A stretch of DNA of 64,000 nt from JAJDXW01 sp965223775. GTDB taxonomy: Bacteria; Pseudomonadota; Gammaproteobacteria; HK1. Numbering within the stretch: the first letter of the stretch is position 1; the number at the start of each line of letters is the position of its first letter. The DNA lies in NCBI GenBank assembly GCA_965223775.1, contig OZ245021.1, forward strand, positions 620,001 through 684,000, given 5' to 3'. A program made the translations under genes and the position numbers. This document shows, one piece after another, positions 32,759-41,598 of the stretch. The notes beneath the pieces are model-generated. The model had not been told where the DNA came from. It made no database searches and saw only the letters and a list, made by a program, of their open reading frames with translations.

Positions 32759-33963
32759 CGCTTGCGCGCCGCGAGCTCGGTCACCGGGTACGCGGGCCGG
32801 AAGGCGTGGTAGCGCCCGAGCGGGGCGGCGTGGGACACCGCGATCCGGGTGAGCTCGCCCCCGAAGGCGGCATGCGCGCCGAAGAGGGCGCGCTCGCCTT
32901 CGAGGCTCACCGCGTGAGCCACCAGCCGCCCGCCCGGGGGCAGGGCCTCCCAGCACGTATCGAGCAGGTTCGGCGACGAGAGCCCGCCACCCGCGAAGAC
33001 CGCATCGGGCGGGCCGTCGAGGTCCTCGAGCACCTCGGGCGCCTCGCCCTGCACGACGCGAAGGCCGGGAGTCCCGAGGTGCTCCGCGTTGCGTTCGATG
33101 AATCCGGCCCGCCGGGCGCTCCGCTCGACGGCGATCGCCCGGGCGCCGCGCGCCGCCCGCATCCACTCGATGCCGATGGAGCCGCACCCGGCCCCGACGT
33201 CCCAGAGCAGATGCCCGGGGAAGGGCGCGAGGGCGGCGAGGGCGGCGGCCCGGACCGCCCGCTTGGTGAGCTGCCCGTCGTGCTCGAAGGCGTCGTCCGG
33301 AAGGCCCGGGACTCGGGCGAGGAGCGGCGCGTCCGGGGCGGCCGCGCACTCGACGGCGACGGTGTTGAAGTCCCGAACGTCGTCGAGCGCGAACTCGCGG
33401 GCGGTCGTCTCGCGGACCCGCTCGTCCGCTCCCGCGAGATGCTCCAGCACGACCACGCGGCTCTCGCCGTAGCCCGCATCGCGGAGCATCCCCGCGAGCC
33501 GCTCCGGCGTCGCCGCGTCGTGGCTGAGCACGAGCACCCGGGCGCGCGGCCCGATCGCGGCCCGGAACGCGGCGGGCGGGCGCCCGTGCAGGGTGAGGGT
33601 GTCGACGTCGGGCAGGTTCCAGCCGAGGCGCGCGCAGGCGAGGCTGAAGGCGGACGGTGCGGGGTGGACCTGCATCTCGGCCGGCGGGAAGTGCCGCGCG
33701 ATCGGCGTGCCGACCCCGTAGCAGAAGGGATCGCCGGTCGCGAGCACACACACGCGGCGTCCCGCGCGGGCGCGGAGCTCTTCGGGGAGGGCGGAGAACG
33801 GGCGCGGCCACTCGAGGCGCTCGCGCCCGTCCGGCGGGACCATCGCGAGGTGGCGGGCGCCGCCGACGATGGTCTCCGCCGCGTCGACGGTGGCGCGGGC
33901 GGCCGCGCCGAGCCCGTCGAGGCCGTCCTCCCCGATCCCGACGATGGTGAGCCAGGCGGCCAC
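32755..33963 (-). CDS. cobL: Precorrin-6B C5,15-methyltransferase (decarboxylating) CobL (CbiE-CbiT fusion)
   Basis: 402 residues. The N-terminal half is the CbiE methylase (LTIVGIGEDGLDGLG, VLATGDPFCYGVG); the C-terminal half is CbiT (LLWDVGAGCGSIGIEWMRA, the S-adenosylmethionine site). Together they methylate C5 and C15 and remove the acetate carboxyl at C12. It starts two bases after cobH ends and overlaps cobI by four, so the three genes are one coupled unit. Confidence 0.95.
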   Translation of the reverse strand: MAAWLTIVGIGEDGLDGLGAAARATVDAAETIVGGARHLAMVPPDGRERLEWPRPFSALPEELRARAGRRVCVLATGDPFCYGVGTPIARHFPPAEMQVHPAPSAFSLACARLGWNLPDVDTLTLHGRPPAAFRAAIGPRARVLVLSHDAATPERLAGMLRDAGYGESRVVVLEHLAGADERVRETTAREFALDDVRDFNTVAVECAAAPDAPLLARVPGLPDDAFEHDGQLTKRAVRAAALAALAPFPGHLLWDVGAGCGSIGIEWMRAARGARAIAVERSARRAGFIERNAEHLGTPGLRVVQGEAPEVLEDLDGPPDAVFAGGGLSSPNLLDTCWEALPPGGRLVAHAVSLEGERALFGAHAAFGGELTRIAVSHAAPLGRYHAFRPAYPVTELAARKR

Positions 33964-33964
33964 G

Positions 33965-34594
33965 TCATCCTCCTTCCGCGATCGCGTTCACCGCCGCCGC
34001 CGCCATCGCGCTCCCCCCGCGCCGGCCGTGCAGGGTGAGGAAGGGTGGTCCGCCGGCCGCGGCGGCGAGCGCCCGTTTCGACTCCGCGGCGCCGACGAAG
34101 CCGACCGGAAAAGCGAGGATGACGGAGGGAGGCGGGGCCCCTTCGCCAAGCAGCTCGAGCAGGCGGAAGAGGGCGGTCGGCGCATTGCCGATGGCGACGA
34201 CGGCGCCGCCGAGATGGGGAAGCCAGCGGTCGACGGCAGCCGCGGAGCGGGTGGTCGCGGCGCGGCGCGCCTGCGCCGTGAGCCCCAAATCGTCGAGGAA
34301 GCAGCGCACGGAGTTTCCGGCCGGCAGACGCCCGCGGATCACGCCGTCCGCGACCATGCGCGAGTCGGTGAGGACCGGCCGGCCGCCGGCGAGCGCGGCG
34401 CGGCCGGCACGGCCGGGGTCGCCGCGCCAGTCGAGGTCGGCGACGACGTCCGGCATGCCGCAGGCGTGCACCATGCGAACCGCCACGTTGTGCAAGGCTT
34501 CGGGGAGGCGGGACAGATCGGTCTCCGCGCGCACGATCTCGAACGAGCGCCGGTAGATCTCGTCCGGGTCGCGGAGGTAGTCGGGCGGGCTCAT
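33965..34594 (-). CDS. cobH: Precorrin-8X methylmutase CobH/CbiC
   Basis: 209 residues. Motifs: DPDEIYRRSFEIVRAE, the active-site His region VRMVHACGMPDVVADL, PVLTDSRMVADGV and AFPVGFVGAAESK. It moves a methyl group from C11 to C12 to give (hydrogeno/cobalt-)cobyrinate. First of the cobH-cobL-cobI-cbiG/cobJ-cobM run; cbiX ends 146 bp upstream with nothing recognisable between. Confidence 0.95.
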   Translation of the reverse strand: MSPPDYLRDPDEIYRRSFEIVRAETDLSRLPEALHNVAVRMVHACGMPDVVADLDWRGDPGRAGRAALAGGRPVLTDSRMVADGVIRGRLPAGNSVRCFLDDLGLTAQARRAATTRSAAAVDRWLPHLGGAVVAIGNAPTALFRLLELLGEGAPPPSVILAFPVGFVGAAESKRALAAAAGGPPFLTLHGRRGGSAMAAAAVNAIAEGG

Positions 34595-34740
34595 CGCCGT
34601 GTCAGCCGGTTCAATTCGTCACGGTCATGTCGCGCCAGCCCGATCTTCGATCGCCCGGTCGCGGCGCCGCCGGCTCTCGCCCGGGCCGCGCGCCTCGCGC
34701 GCCTCGCGCTCGTGCATTTCCCTGCCGGCGTGGGGCGCGG

Positions 34741-35955
34741 TCACTCCGGGTTCCGCTTCAGGGTCCGGGGACCGAGCGGGTGGTCGGCGTGCGGATAGGG
34801 GTGGTGGCCGTGCCCGTGTCCGTGCCCATCGCCATGTCCATGTCCATGGTGATGGTGGTGGTCTGTCCCGTGACCGGGAGGGGAGTCGCCGTGGACCTGC
34901 CCGTGATCGTGGTGGTCGGAGTCTTCGTGACCATGACGGTGGCGCCCATGGTCGTGGGCGTGCGCATGGCCGTGCGCGTCCCCGTGGCCGTCGTCGCGAT
35001 GCTCGGGGCCGTGCCGATGGTCACGGCCATGGTCATGGTCATGGTCGTGGTCGTGGCCGGACCCGTGCCCGGACCCGAGTCCGGTCCCGATCCCCTCGAC
35101 GTGGTGGTGATGGCTCTCCTGGGGGAGGCCCTTCTCCACCTCGAAGCCGAGGATCTGCTCCCGGTACTTGCAGAGCTTGCAGTTCATCAGGTTCGCCCCG
35201 CGCAGGGTTTCTTCGACCCGCTCCGCGAAGGCGTCGAGCACCGCGGGGTGGTCGTTGAGGTACGGCGCCTTGACGAACTCGATCCCGGGGTTCCGGGCGG
35301 CCACCCGATCGGTGTGCTCGTAGATGCGCTTGACGAGCACGCCGGTGAAGAGGAAGTAGGGAAAGACGACAATGCGCCGATAGCCGAGCCGCGTCGCGTG
35401 CTCGAGCGCCGGCTCGACGAGGGGAAAGGTGACCCCGGAATAGGCGGTCTCGCCCCAGCCGAACCCGAAGCCCTCCCACAGCATCCGCATCACCTTGGCG
35501 ACGTTGCCGTTCGCATCGGGGTCGGACGCCCCGCGCCCGACGACGACGAGCATCGTCTCGTGGAGGGGGACGCCCGGCCCGGCCGTGTCGAGGGCGGCGC
35601 GGAGCCGGTCGCCCGCGGCGCGAAGCAGCTTCTCGTCGATCCCGAGCTCGCGCGCGTAACGGATCTCCATCTCCGGGTGCTCGGCCTCGAAGGTGTTCAG
35701 TACCGAGGGGATGTCGTTCTTGGCGTGGCCGGCCGCAAACAGCATCCCGGGGACCGCGAGACAGAGCTCGTTCCCGCGCGCCCGGAGCTTGTCGAGCCCC
35801 TCGCGGATCACCGGGGTCGCGAACTCGAGGAACCCGCTCTCGACGTCGTACTGGGGGAGCCGTTCGCGGATGCCGGCGGCGACCGATTCGAACTCCGTGA
35901 TCGCCTGCACGTCGCGACTCCCGTGGCCACACACCATCACCCCGATCCGGCTCAC
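34741..35955 (-). CDS. cbiX: Sirohydrochlorin cobaltochelatase CbiX with iron-sulfur motif and His-rich tail
   Basis: 404 residues. Two CbiX repeats form the chelatase: GVMVCGHGSRDVQAITEFES at the start and the second half with VVVGRGASDPDANGNVAKVM. After the catalytic part, MNCKLCKYREQILG (Cys259, Cys262) is the MxCxxC-type site seen in iron-sulfur CbiX proteins. The last 110 residues are almost half His, alternating with Gly and Asp (HDHDHDHDHG and similar), and would bind or buffer cobalt. It inserts cobalt into sirohydrochlorin, the first committed step of the early-cobalt route. Divergent from cobD. Confidence 0.93.
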   Translation of the reverse strand: MSRIGVMVCGHGSRDVQAITEFESVAAGIRERLPQYDVESGFLEFATPVIREGLDKLRARGNELCLAVPGMLFAAGHAKNDIPSVLNTFEAEHPEMEIRYARELGIDEKLLRAAGDRLRAALDTAGPGVPLHETMLVVVGRGASDPDANGNVAKVMRMLWEGFGFGWGETAYSGVTFPLVEPALEHATRLGYRRIVVFPYFLFTGVLVKRIYEHTDRVAARNPGIEFVKAPYLNDHPAVLDAFAERVEETLRGANLMNCKLCKYREQILGFEVEKGLPQESHHHHVEGIGTGLGSGHGSGHDHDHDHDHGRDHRHGPEHRDDGHGDAHGHAHAHDHGRHRHGHEDSDHHDHGQVHGDSPPGHGTDHHHHHGHGHGDGHGHGHGHHPYPHADHPLGPRTLKRNPE

Positions 35956-36260
35956 GTTCCGGCTCCTTCGGCTCGCCGTCCCTGGGACCGGGCGCCCTGG
36001 GTTCGGGCTTCATCCGCCCGCGGTGGCGGCGAGGACACCCCGGCGCGCGCTGGCACGGCCTTTCCGGCTGTCCTCGGCCCGCGGGCGTGGAAAGGCCGCC
36101 CTTTCGGGGCAGGCGCGGCGAGCGCGAAGCGACGGGTCGGCGCCGGGATCGCGAGAGCCGCAGCCGGTCGGGCGGGGGGGGACGGCCGTACGGGGTGGAG
36201 GAGCCGGGCGAGGCTCGCGGGGTAACATCCGCTCGCCGGCCTCCATGGCACTTCGAAGAC
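35956..36260. other. Divergent promoter region between cbiX and cobD
   Basis: 305 bp of extremely GC-rich sequence. It must contain start signals for both genes but no clear -35/-10 pair is visible. A cobalamin riboswitch was looked for on both strands and not found. Confidence 0.45.
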
Positions 36261-37250
36261 ATGCTCGCGTTCGACCCATTCGCCCTCGCCCTGGCCGCGC
36301 TCGCGGTGGACGCCGTCGTGGGCGATCCACCGGCCCTGTACCGCCGGGTGCCGCATCCGGTCGCGCTGCTCGGGAAGGGGATCGAGATCCTCGAGGCGAG
36401 GCTCAACGATGCCGCCGTATCCGATGCGGGCCGGCTCGCCCGGGGGGGCGCGGTCGCGCTCCTCGTCACCCTCGCGGCGGCCGGCGCGGGCGTGCTCATC
36501 CACGCGCTCGCGTCCGCCGCGCCCGCGGGCGCCCTCATCGAGGCCGCCGCGGCGAGCATCCTCGTCGCGTACCGGGGCCTGCACGACCACGTGCGCGAGG
36601 TGGCCCGGAGCCTTGAGGCCGGCATCGCCGAGGCGCGCGCCGCGGTTGCCCACCTCGTCGGGCGTGACCCGGCGAGCCTCGATGGCCCCGGCGTCGCGCG
36701 CGCGGCGATCGAATCGCTGGCCGAGAACTTTGCGGACGGGGTGGTCGCGCCACTCTTCTGGTACGTGCTGCTCGGCTTCCCGGGACTTCTCGGCTACAAG
36801 GCGATCAACACCCTCGACAGCATGATCGGCCACCGCGACCCTCGCTACCGGTGGTTCGGCCGGGTGGCGGCCCGGGTGGACGATGCGGCGAACTGGATTC
36901 CCGCGCGGCTCGCGGCGGCGCTCCTCGCGGGCGCCGCCCTCGCCCTGCCCGGCGCAAGCGCGGGCGGCGCCGTTCGCGCCGCCTTCCGGGACGCGGGCCG
37001 CCATCGTTCGGTGAACGCGGGCTGGCCGGAGGCGGCGATGGCGGGCGCCCTCGGGTTCGCGATCGCGGGACCGCGGCGCTACGGCGGGCGTACCGTCGAG
37101 GACGCCTGGATGGGGGACGGGCGGCGCGACCTCGGGGCGAAGGACGTGCGTGCGGCGCTTCGCCACTACGCGGTCGCCACCGCGCTGCTCGCGGCCCTGC
37201 TCGCCGCGGGATGGGCGGCCGGCTGGGCGGCCGGCTGGGCGGCGAGGTAG
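36261..37250 (+). CDS. cobD: Adenosylcobinamide-phosphate synthase CobD/CbiB
   Basis: 329 residues from ATG 36261. It starts LAFDPFALALAALAVDAVVG and contains HPVALLGKGIEILE, ARAAIESLAENFADGVVAPL and the SMIGHRDPRYRWFGRVAARV block, all typical of this membrane enzyme with several transmembrane helices. It attaches aminopropanol (phosphate) to cobyric acid. An Ala/Trp tandem repeat (AAGW three times) ends the protein. Convergent with cobO, 17 bp apart. Confidence 0.94.
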   Translation: MLAFDPFALALAALAVDAVVGDPPALYRRVPHPVALLGKGIEILEARLNDAAVSDAGRLARGGAVALLVTLAAAGAGVLIHALASAAPAGALIEAAAASILVAYRGLHDHVREVARSLEAGIAEARAAVAHLVGRDPASLDGPGVARAAIESLAENFADGVVAPLFWYVLLGFPGLLGYKAINTLDSMIGHRDPRYRWFGRVAARVDDAANWIPARLAAALLAGAALALPGASAGGAVRAAFRDAGRHRSVNAGWPEAAMAGALGFAIAGPRRYGGRTVEDAWMGDGRRDLGAKDVRAALRHYAVATALLAALLAAGWAAGWAAGWAAR

Positions 37251-37267
37251 ACCGGCGCCGGCCGGGA

Positions 37268-37921
37268 TCAAAACTCGATGCCCTTCTGGGCCTTCACCCC
37301 GGCCCGGAAGTGGTGCTTGACCATGGTCATCTCGGTGACCGTGTCCGCGACCTCGAGGAGCTCGGGCTTGGCGTTCCGGCCGGTCACCACCACGTGCAGC
37401 TCCGGCGGCTTGCCGGCGAGGAACACGCAGACCTCGTCGAGCGGCAGGTAGCCGTAGCGAAGGACGATGTTGAGCTCGTCGAGCAGCACGAGGTCGTAGC
37501 GCGGGTCGGCCCCGCGGCACGCCTCGATCATCTCCTTCGACGTCTCCCAGGCGGCCTCGGCGGCGCGGATGTCGCGCGCCCGGTCCTGGGTCTCCCAGGT
37601 GAAGCCTTCCCCCATGGTGCGGATGTCGACCTGGTCCGGGAAGTGTTCGAGGACCGAGCGCTCCCCCGTCTGCCACTTGCCCTTGACGTACTGGACGACC
37701 CCGACCCGGAGGCCGTTGCCGATGGCCCGGGCGACGAGGCCGAACGCGGCGGTGGACTTCCCCTTGCCCTTCCCGGTGTGAACGATGAGCAGACCCTTCT
37801 CGATGGTCTTGGTGGCGAGGATCCGGTCCCGCACCGCCTTGCGCTTTCGCGCCTTCTCGTTGGCGCGGCGGTTGATCGCTTCTTCGTCGAGGGGCTGGGA
37901 CATCGTCATCGGTCGAGTCAT
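37268..37921 (-). CDS. cobO: Cob(I)yrinate a,c-diamide adenosyltransferase CobO/BtuR
   Basis: 217 residues, normal for CobO/CobA. P-loop HTGKGKGKSTAAFG, then VGVVQYVKGKWQTGE, VLLDELNIVLRYGYL and VVVTGRNA. It transfers the adenosyl group from ATP to cob(I)yrinate diamide. Three ATGs lie at the start (37921, 37909, 37903). Downstream of cbtBA and probably under the same riboswitch. Confidence 0.95.
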   Translation of the reverse strand: MTRPMTMSQPLDEEAINRRANEKARKRKAVRDRILATKTIEKGLLIVHTGKGKGKSTAAFGLVARAIGNGLRVGVVQYVKGKWQTGERSVLEHFPDQVDIRTMGEGFTWETQDRARDIRAAEAAWETSKEMIEACRGADPRYDLVLLDELNIVLRYGYLPLDEVCVFLAGKPPELHVVVTGRNAKPELLEVADTVTEMTMVKHHFRAGVKAQKGIEF

Positions 37922-37957
37922 CGATCCGTCGCGTGCGGCGCGGCCCGCGGGGCCCGA

Positions 37958-38866
37958 TCAGCTACGTGAGAACCGGGTGAACGCGACGGAGGCTGCGAGT
38001 CCGAGGACGAGCCAGAAGACCGCATTGGTGGCCACCGCCGCGACGACGAACGAATCGGCGAGAGTCTCCGGCGCGAGCCCACCCGAAACCTCGGGGTGGG
38101 GAGCGCCGGCGAGATGGGGCACGGCAAGCAGCACCGCACCGGCGACCTTCGCGGTGACCCTGGGCGCGAGGAGCAGCAGTCCCACACCGGCCGCGGAGCA
38201 CGCGACCGCGAGCAGCCACCAGAGCTGGCGGTCGAGCAGACCGGCCGCGAACGTGCCCGGGATCTCGGGGCGAAGCCCGATCGCGGGGTTCACGAAGAAG
38301 ACGAAGAAACCGGCGGCCCCCCAGAGGAGGCCCTGGCGCCAGGTCGCGTTCCCGCGCCAGGCGAAGATCGCGACGATGAGGAGCGCGAACCCGATCGCGG
38401 TCGCGACGTTCGAGACCGCCGTCCAGAAGGTACGCGCGATGCCGTCCTCCGGCGACCAGGCACCGCCGTGGCCGTGACCGGCGGTTCGGAACTGGTCCTC
38501 CGCGCCTCCCGTGGCCGGCGCCGTCCCGCCGCTTCCGAAGACGAGGGCCTGGCCCTCGTGCTGGTGCGCGAGGTCGCCGAAGGCATGGGAGTGGGTGAGC
38601 TCGCCGTGGCGGTGCGGGATCGGGCCGGGGTCTCCGGGCGCGCTCCGGACGGCCTGGCCGTCGTGCTCGTGCGGGAGACTCGCGCGGGCATGGGAGTGAA
38701 CCAGCTCGCCGTGGCGGTGTGGGAGAAGCTCGGGGTCCTCGCCCGCGGCCTCGTACGTCTCCGCCGCGAGGAGGAGCGGGATGACGGCTCCCGACTGGAG
38801 CGCGGTGAGCGCGATTCCCGCCACCGCGCCGGCGACGACGCTCGCAAGGAGAATTCGCTGAACCAT
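37958..38866 (-). CDS. cbtA: Cobalt transporter subunit CbtA with duplicated His-rich loop
   Basis: 302 residues from ATG 38866. It starts with a transmembrane helix (ILLASVVAGAVAGIALTALQ) and has several more (FALLIVAIFAW, GFFVFFVNPAIGLRPEIPGT, VVAAVATNAVFWLVLGLAAS), the CbtA pattern. Between helices one and two lie two copies of a 25-residue His-rich motif (PHRHGELVHSHA... and PHRHGELTHSHA...) plus HGHGG, a likely cobalt-binding loop. Longer than typical CbtA because of this loop. Forms a B12-regulated cobalt uptake system with CbtB. Confidence 0.92.
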   Translation of the reverse strand: MVQRILLASVVAGAVAGIALTALQSGAVIPLLLAAETYEAAGEDPELLPHRHGELVHSHARASLPHEHDGQAVRSAPGDPGPIPHRHGELTHSHAFGDLAHQHEGQALVFGSGGTAPATGGAEDQFRTAGHGHGGAWSPEDGIARTFWTAVSNVATAIGFALLIVAIFAWRGNATWRQGLLWGAAGFFVFFVNPAIGLRPEIPGTFAAGLLDRQLWWLLAVACSAAGVGLLLLAPRVTAKVAGAVLLAVPHLAGAPHPEVSGGLAPETLADSFVVAAVATNAVFWLVLGLAASVAFTRFSRS

Positions 38867-38883
38867 CGGAGCTCGGCCTCGCG

Positions 38884-39075
38884 TCAATGGCAGGGTACGG
38901 CGAACGAATGGCGGGTGTCGTGGGCCGCGTTGTGCACGGCCTCGCTCGGAGCAAATCCGGCTGCAAATACGATCACGAGGCCGAGGACCGCGGCGAAGAG
39001 GGCCGCGAGCTTTCGATCCGTCCCGGCCCGAACGGCGGCGCCGGATTCGTGCCTGGTGGGGGCGGTGGTGGTCAT
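38884..39075 (-). CDS. cbtB: Cobalt transporter subunit CbtB
   Basis: 63 residues: one transmembrane helix (LAALFAAVLGLVIVFAAGFA) followed by the CbtB signature SEAVHNAAHDTRHSFAVPCH with three His and a Cys at the end. Start ATG 39075 follows GAGGAG by seven bases. First gene after the cobalamin riboswitch; cbtA begins 17 bp later. Confidence 0.94.
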   Translation of the reverse strand: MTTTAPTRHESGAAVRAGTDRKLAALFAAVLGLVIVFAAGFAPSEAVHNAAHDTRHSFAVPCH

Positions 39076-39195
39076 GTCGGGTCTCCTCGAAGAGCCTTGG
39101 GTGGACGGCCTCGAAGGAGGAACCCATCGGCGCGGACGAGGCCCGGCGCCGGCGAGCCCGCATCACCCTCCGTGATACGAAGCCGCGCTTCGGAC

Positions 39196-39412
39196 GCGAT
39201 CCGGGCCGGTCTCCGGGCTCGCGGCTGGAGCATTCGCTCCGCGAGGAATCGCCGGCCGCCGAGCCCGGTGCTCGCGGTGGCCCGCGGGTCCATCCAGCCG
39301 CCTACCGTTGCGGGGGCAGCGCCGGCCTTGCCTCGGCACCTCTGCCCAAGCGCACCGGCTTCCCGTTTCATCCGCCCTCGCGCGAATTGCGTGGGGGGCG
39401 GACACCCGTTCG
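39196..39412 (-). promoter_or_regulatory. Cobalamin riboswitch
   Basis: Read on the minus strand, the RNA has gaaacgggaagccggtgcg (around 39371-39353), then ccggcgctgcccccgcaac, a gccacc-type B12 box region and gcccggagaccggcccgga (ending near 39201), which are the conserved blocks of the AdoCbl aptamer in the right order and spacing. It precedes cbtB by about 120 nt and should reduce expression of cbtB-cbtA-cobO when B12 is plentiful. Confidence 0.92.
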
Positions 39413-39700
39413 CGCAACCACGCCATTCAAGAGAATGTCCCCGTGATTGTCAATCGGCGCTCGCGCCGCCCGCCGGTCAACCGGCACTGGGGGCGCCCGC
39501 CCGGAAAGTTGCTGGTCCCCAGGGAGAAGATGATGCCTGCCCTCCGGTACTCTCCGTCGCACGGGAGCCGTCTGGACCCGGTCGCAATCGTCCGCGTGTA
39601 CGGTGCGGGATGCCCGCATTCCGACGGGGACCATGCAGGTCGCCGTGCGCTCGGTCGATTAGCGAGTCTGAAATCCGGCTTCGGAACCGCACGCGCGTCA
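39413..39700. other. Intergenic stretch, riboswitch promoter side
   Basis: About 290 bp that should hold the promoter of the riboswitch transcript (minus strand). No gene recognised. Confidence 0.35.
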
Positions 39701-39735
39701 CGTTATTAAAATTTTGAGGTAAAATTTGAATAACG
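39701..39735. promoter_or_regulatory. AT-rich 35-bp palindrome upstream of fic
   Basis: Arms cgttattaaaatttt (39701-39715) and aaaatttgaataacg (39721-39735), one mismatch, five-base spacer. It lies 40 bp before the fic start in otherwise GC-rich DNA, as expected for an operator. Confidence 0.6.
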
Positions 39736-39775
39736 ATCCACGCCATTCAGAAAAGTTGAATAGGGGTTCGCCTGC

Positions 39776-40939
39776 ATGCAGCGCGGAGAGATCGGCCGAT
39801 ACGAGACCACGAATGCGGGCGGCGAGCAAGTCCGTGCCTTCGTGCCGGTGCCGCTGCCGCCGAAGCCTCCCGTGGTGCTGGAGGGGTCCATGCAGCGGAC
39901 GCTCGAGGCGGCGACGCTCGCGATCGGACGGTTGGATGCCGTCTCCACGCTCCTTCCCGACGAGGCGCTCTTTCTCTACTCCTATGCGCGCAAGGAGGCG
40001 GTGCTCTCCTCCCAGATCGAGGGAACGCAGTCGTCGCTCTCGGATCTCCTGCGGTTCGAGCTGGAGGATGCCCCCGGCGTCCCGTTCGAGGACGTGGTCG
40101 AAGTATCGAACTACGTGGCGGCTCTCGAGCACGGTCTGCGCCGCTTGGAGGAGGGCTTTCCGCTCTGCAACCGCCTGCTCCGCGAGACTCACGAGGTCTT
40201 GCTGTCACGCGGGCGAGGCAGCGGGCAGGCGTCCGGCGAATTTCGCCGCTCGCAGAACTGGATCGGCGGCACCCGGCCCGGCAACGCCGCCTTCGTACCT
40301 CCACCCCACACGGCCGTGCCGGATTGCATGGCCGCACTGGAGCGCTTTTTTCACGCCGGCGACGGGCTGCCGGTTCTGATTCGGGCGGGACTGGCCCACG
40401 TGCAGTTCGAGACCATCCATCCCTTCCTGGACGGCAACGGGCGGGTCGGACGACTGCTCATCACCCTCCTGCTCTGCGACGGGGGCGTGCTGCGCCAGCC
40501 GCTGCTGTACCTGAGCCTTTACTTCAAGCAACATCGTGGTGACTACTACGAACTGTTGAATCACGTCCGCCGGACCGGCGACTGGGAGGCATGGCTCGCC
40601 TTCTTTCTCGAAGGTGTGCGGACGACCGCCGAGGGTGCGGTCGCCACGTCCCGCCGTCTGGTCGAAATGTTCGCGTCTGACCGGGCGGACCTGGAGCGCC
40701 GCGCCGGGCGCCGCGCGGGCTCGGTCCTGCGAGTGCACGACGCGTTGAAGCGGCGTCCGATCCTGTCCCTGAAGGAGGTTTCCGCGCACACGACGCTCTC
40801 GTTTCCGACGGCCGCCTCGTCGATGCAGTTTCTGGTTGAACAGGGAATCGCGCGCGAGCTGACCGGCCGGTCCCGAAACCGGCTGTTCGTCTACGACCGG
40901 TATCTTTCCATCCTCACCGAAGGAACCGAGCCGCCGTGA
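39776..40939 (+). CDS. Fic family AMP/NMP-transferase with inhibitory motif and winged helix
   Basis: 387 residues. The Fic core HPFLDGNGRVGR (from His215) is the complete active-site motif for transfer of AMP (or another nucleotide part) to target proteins. SSQIEG (residues 78-83) fits the (S/T)xxxE(G/N) inhibitory helix of class II Fic proteins. The C-terminal 80 residues resemble a winged helix (LSLKEVSAHTTLSFPTAASS), suggesting DNA binding and autoregulation through the palindrome upstream. Complete; inserted between two B12 blocks. Confidence 0.92.
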   Translation: MQRGEIGRYETTNAGGEQVRAFVPVPLPPKPPVVLEGSMQRTLEAATLAIGRLDAVSTLLPDEALFLYSYARKEAVLSSQIEGTQSSLSDLLRFELEDAPGVPFEDVVEVSNYVAALEHGLRRLEEGFPLCNRLLRETHEVLLSRGRGSGQASGEFRRSQNWIGGTRPGNAAFVPPPHTAVPDCMAALERFFHAGDGLPVLIRAGLAHVQFETIHPFLDGNGRVGRLLITLLLCDGGVLRQPLLYLSLYFKQHRGDYYELLNHVRRTGDWEAWLAFFLEGVRTTAEGAVATSRRLVEMFASDRADLERRAGRRAGSVLRVHDALKRRPILSLKEVSAHTTLSFPTAASSMQFLVEQGIARELTGRSRNRLFVYDRYLSILTEGTEPP

Positions 40940-41015
40940 TCCCGTCGATGTGGCCCTGGATAACGATGTGCTTCCGCATGAACGGCCGAAGCAGTCGATG
41001 TGTTGGAGTTGCCCC

Positions 41016-41582
41016 ATGTCTCCCGACTCCCTGCCTTCCGTGACCTTCGTGCTGGGCGGTGCGCGCTCGGGGAAGAGCGCGTACGCGGAGTCGCTCGTCG
41101 CCGGGCCGGGCGCGGTCTACGTCGCGACGGCGGAGGCGATCGACGACGAGATGGGCGAGCGGATCGCGCGCCACCGCGCCCGGCGCGGGGAGGGCTGGAC
41201 CACCGTGGAGGCGCCCCTCGACCTCGCGGCCGCGCTTCGCACGCACGCGCCGGGGGCATCCGGGGTGCTCGTCGACTGCCTGACCGTGTGGCTCGGCAAC
41301 CTCGTGCACGCCGGGCGCGACATCGACCGCGAGGCGCGGTCTCTCTTAGAATCGCTCGCCGTGACGCCGGTGCCGCCGGCGCCCGTCGTCCTCGTCGCCA
41401 ACGAGGTCGGGCTCGGGGTGGTCCCGGACAACCCGATGGCCCGCGCCTTTCGGGACCACGCGGGGCGGCTCAACCAGGCGCTCGCGGCGCGGGCGGACCG
41501 GGTGGTGCTCGTGACCGTGGGGATCCCCCTCGTCCTCAAGGCGCCCCCACCCTCCGTGGGCCGGCCGCGGTCCGGACCATGA
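41016..41582 (+). CDS. cobU: Adenosylcobinamide kinase / guanylyltransferase CobU/CobP
   Basis: 188 residues from ATG 41016. Walker A FVLGGARSGKSAYAE, the GMP-acceptor region IARHRARRGEGWTTVEAPL and VLVDCLTVWLGNL are those of CobU. It phosphorylates adenosylcobinamide and activates it with GTP. An upstream in-frame start at 40950 adds 22 unrelated residues and was rejected. Followed by cobW after 16 bp. Confidence 0.95.
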   Translation: MSPDSLPSVTFVLGGARSGKSAYAESLVAGPGAVYVATAEAIDDEMGERIARHRARRGEGWTTVEAPLDLAAALRTHAPGASGVLVDCLTVWLGNLVHAGRDIDREARSLLESLAVTPVPPAPVVLVANEVGLGVVPDNPMARAFRDHAGRLNQALAARADRVVLVTVGIPLVLKAPPPSVGRPRSGP

Positions 41583-41598
41583 CAACGATGACGGACGA

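Noticed and set aside
35956..36260. Possible cobalamin riboswitch between cbiX and cobD
   Set aside because: Strings such as gccacc and gaagcccg occur, but not in the order or spacing of the conserved core on either strand.
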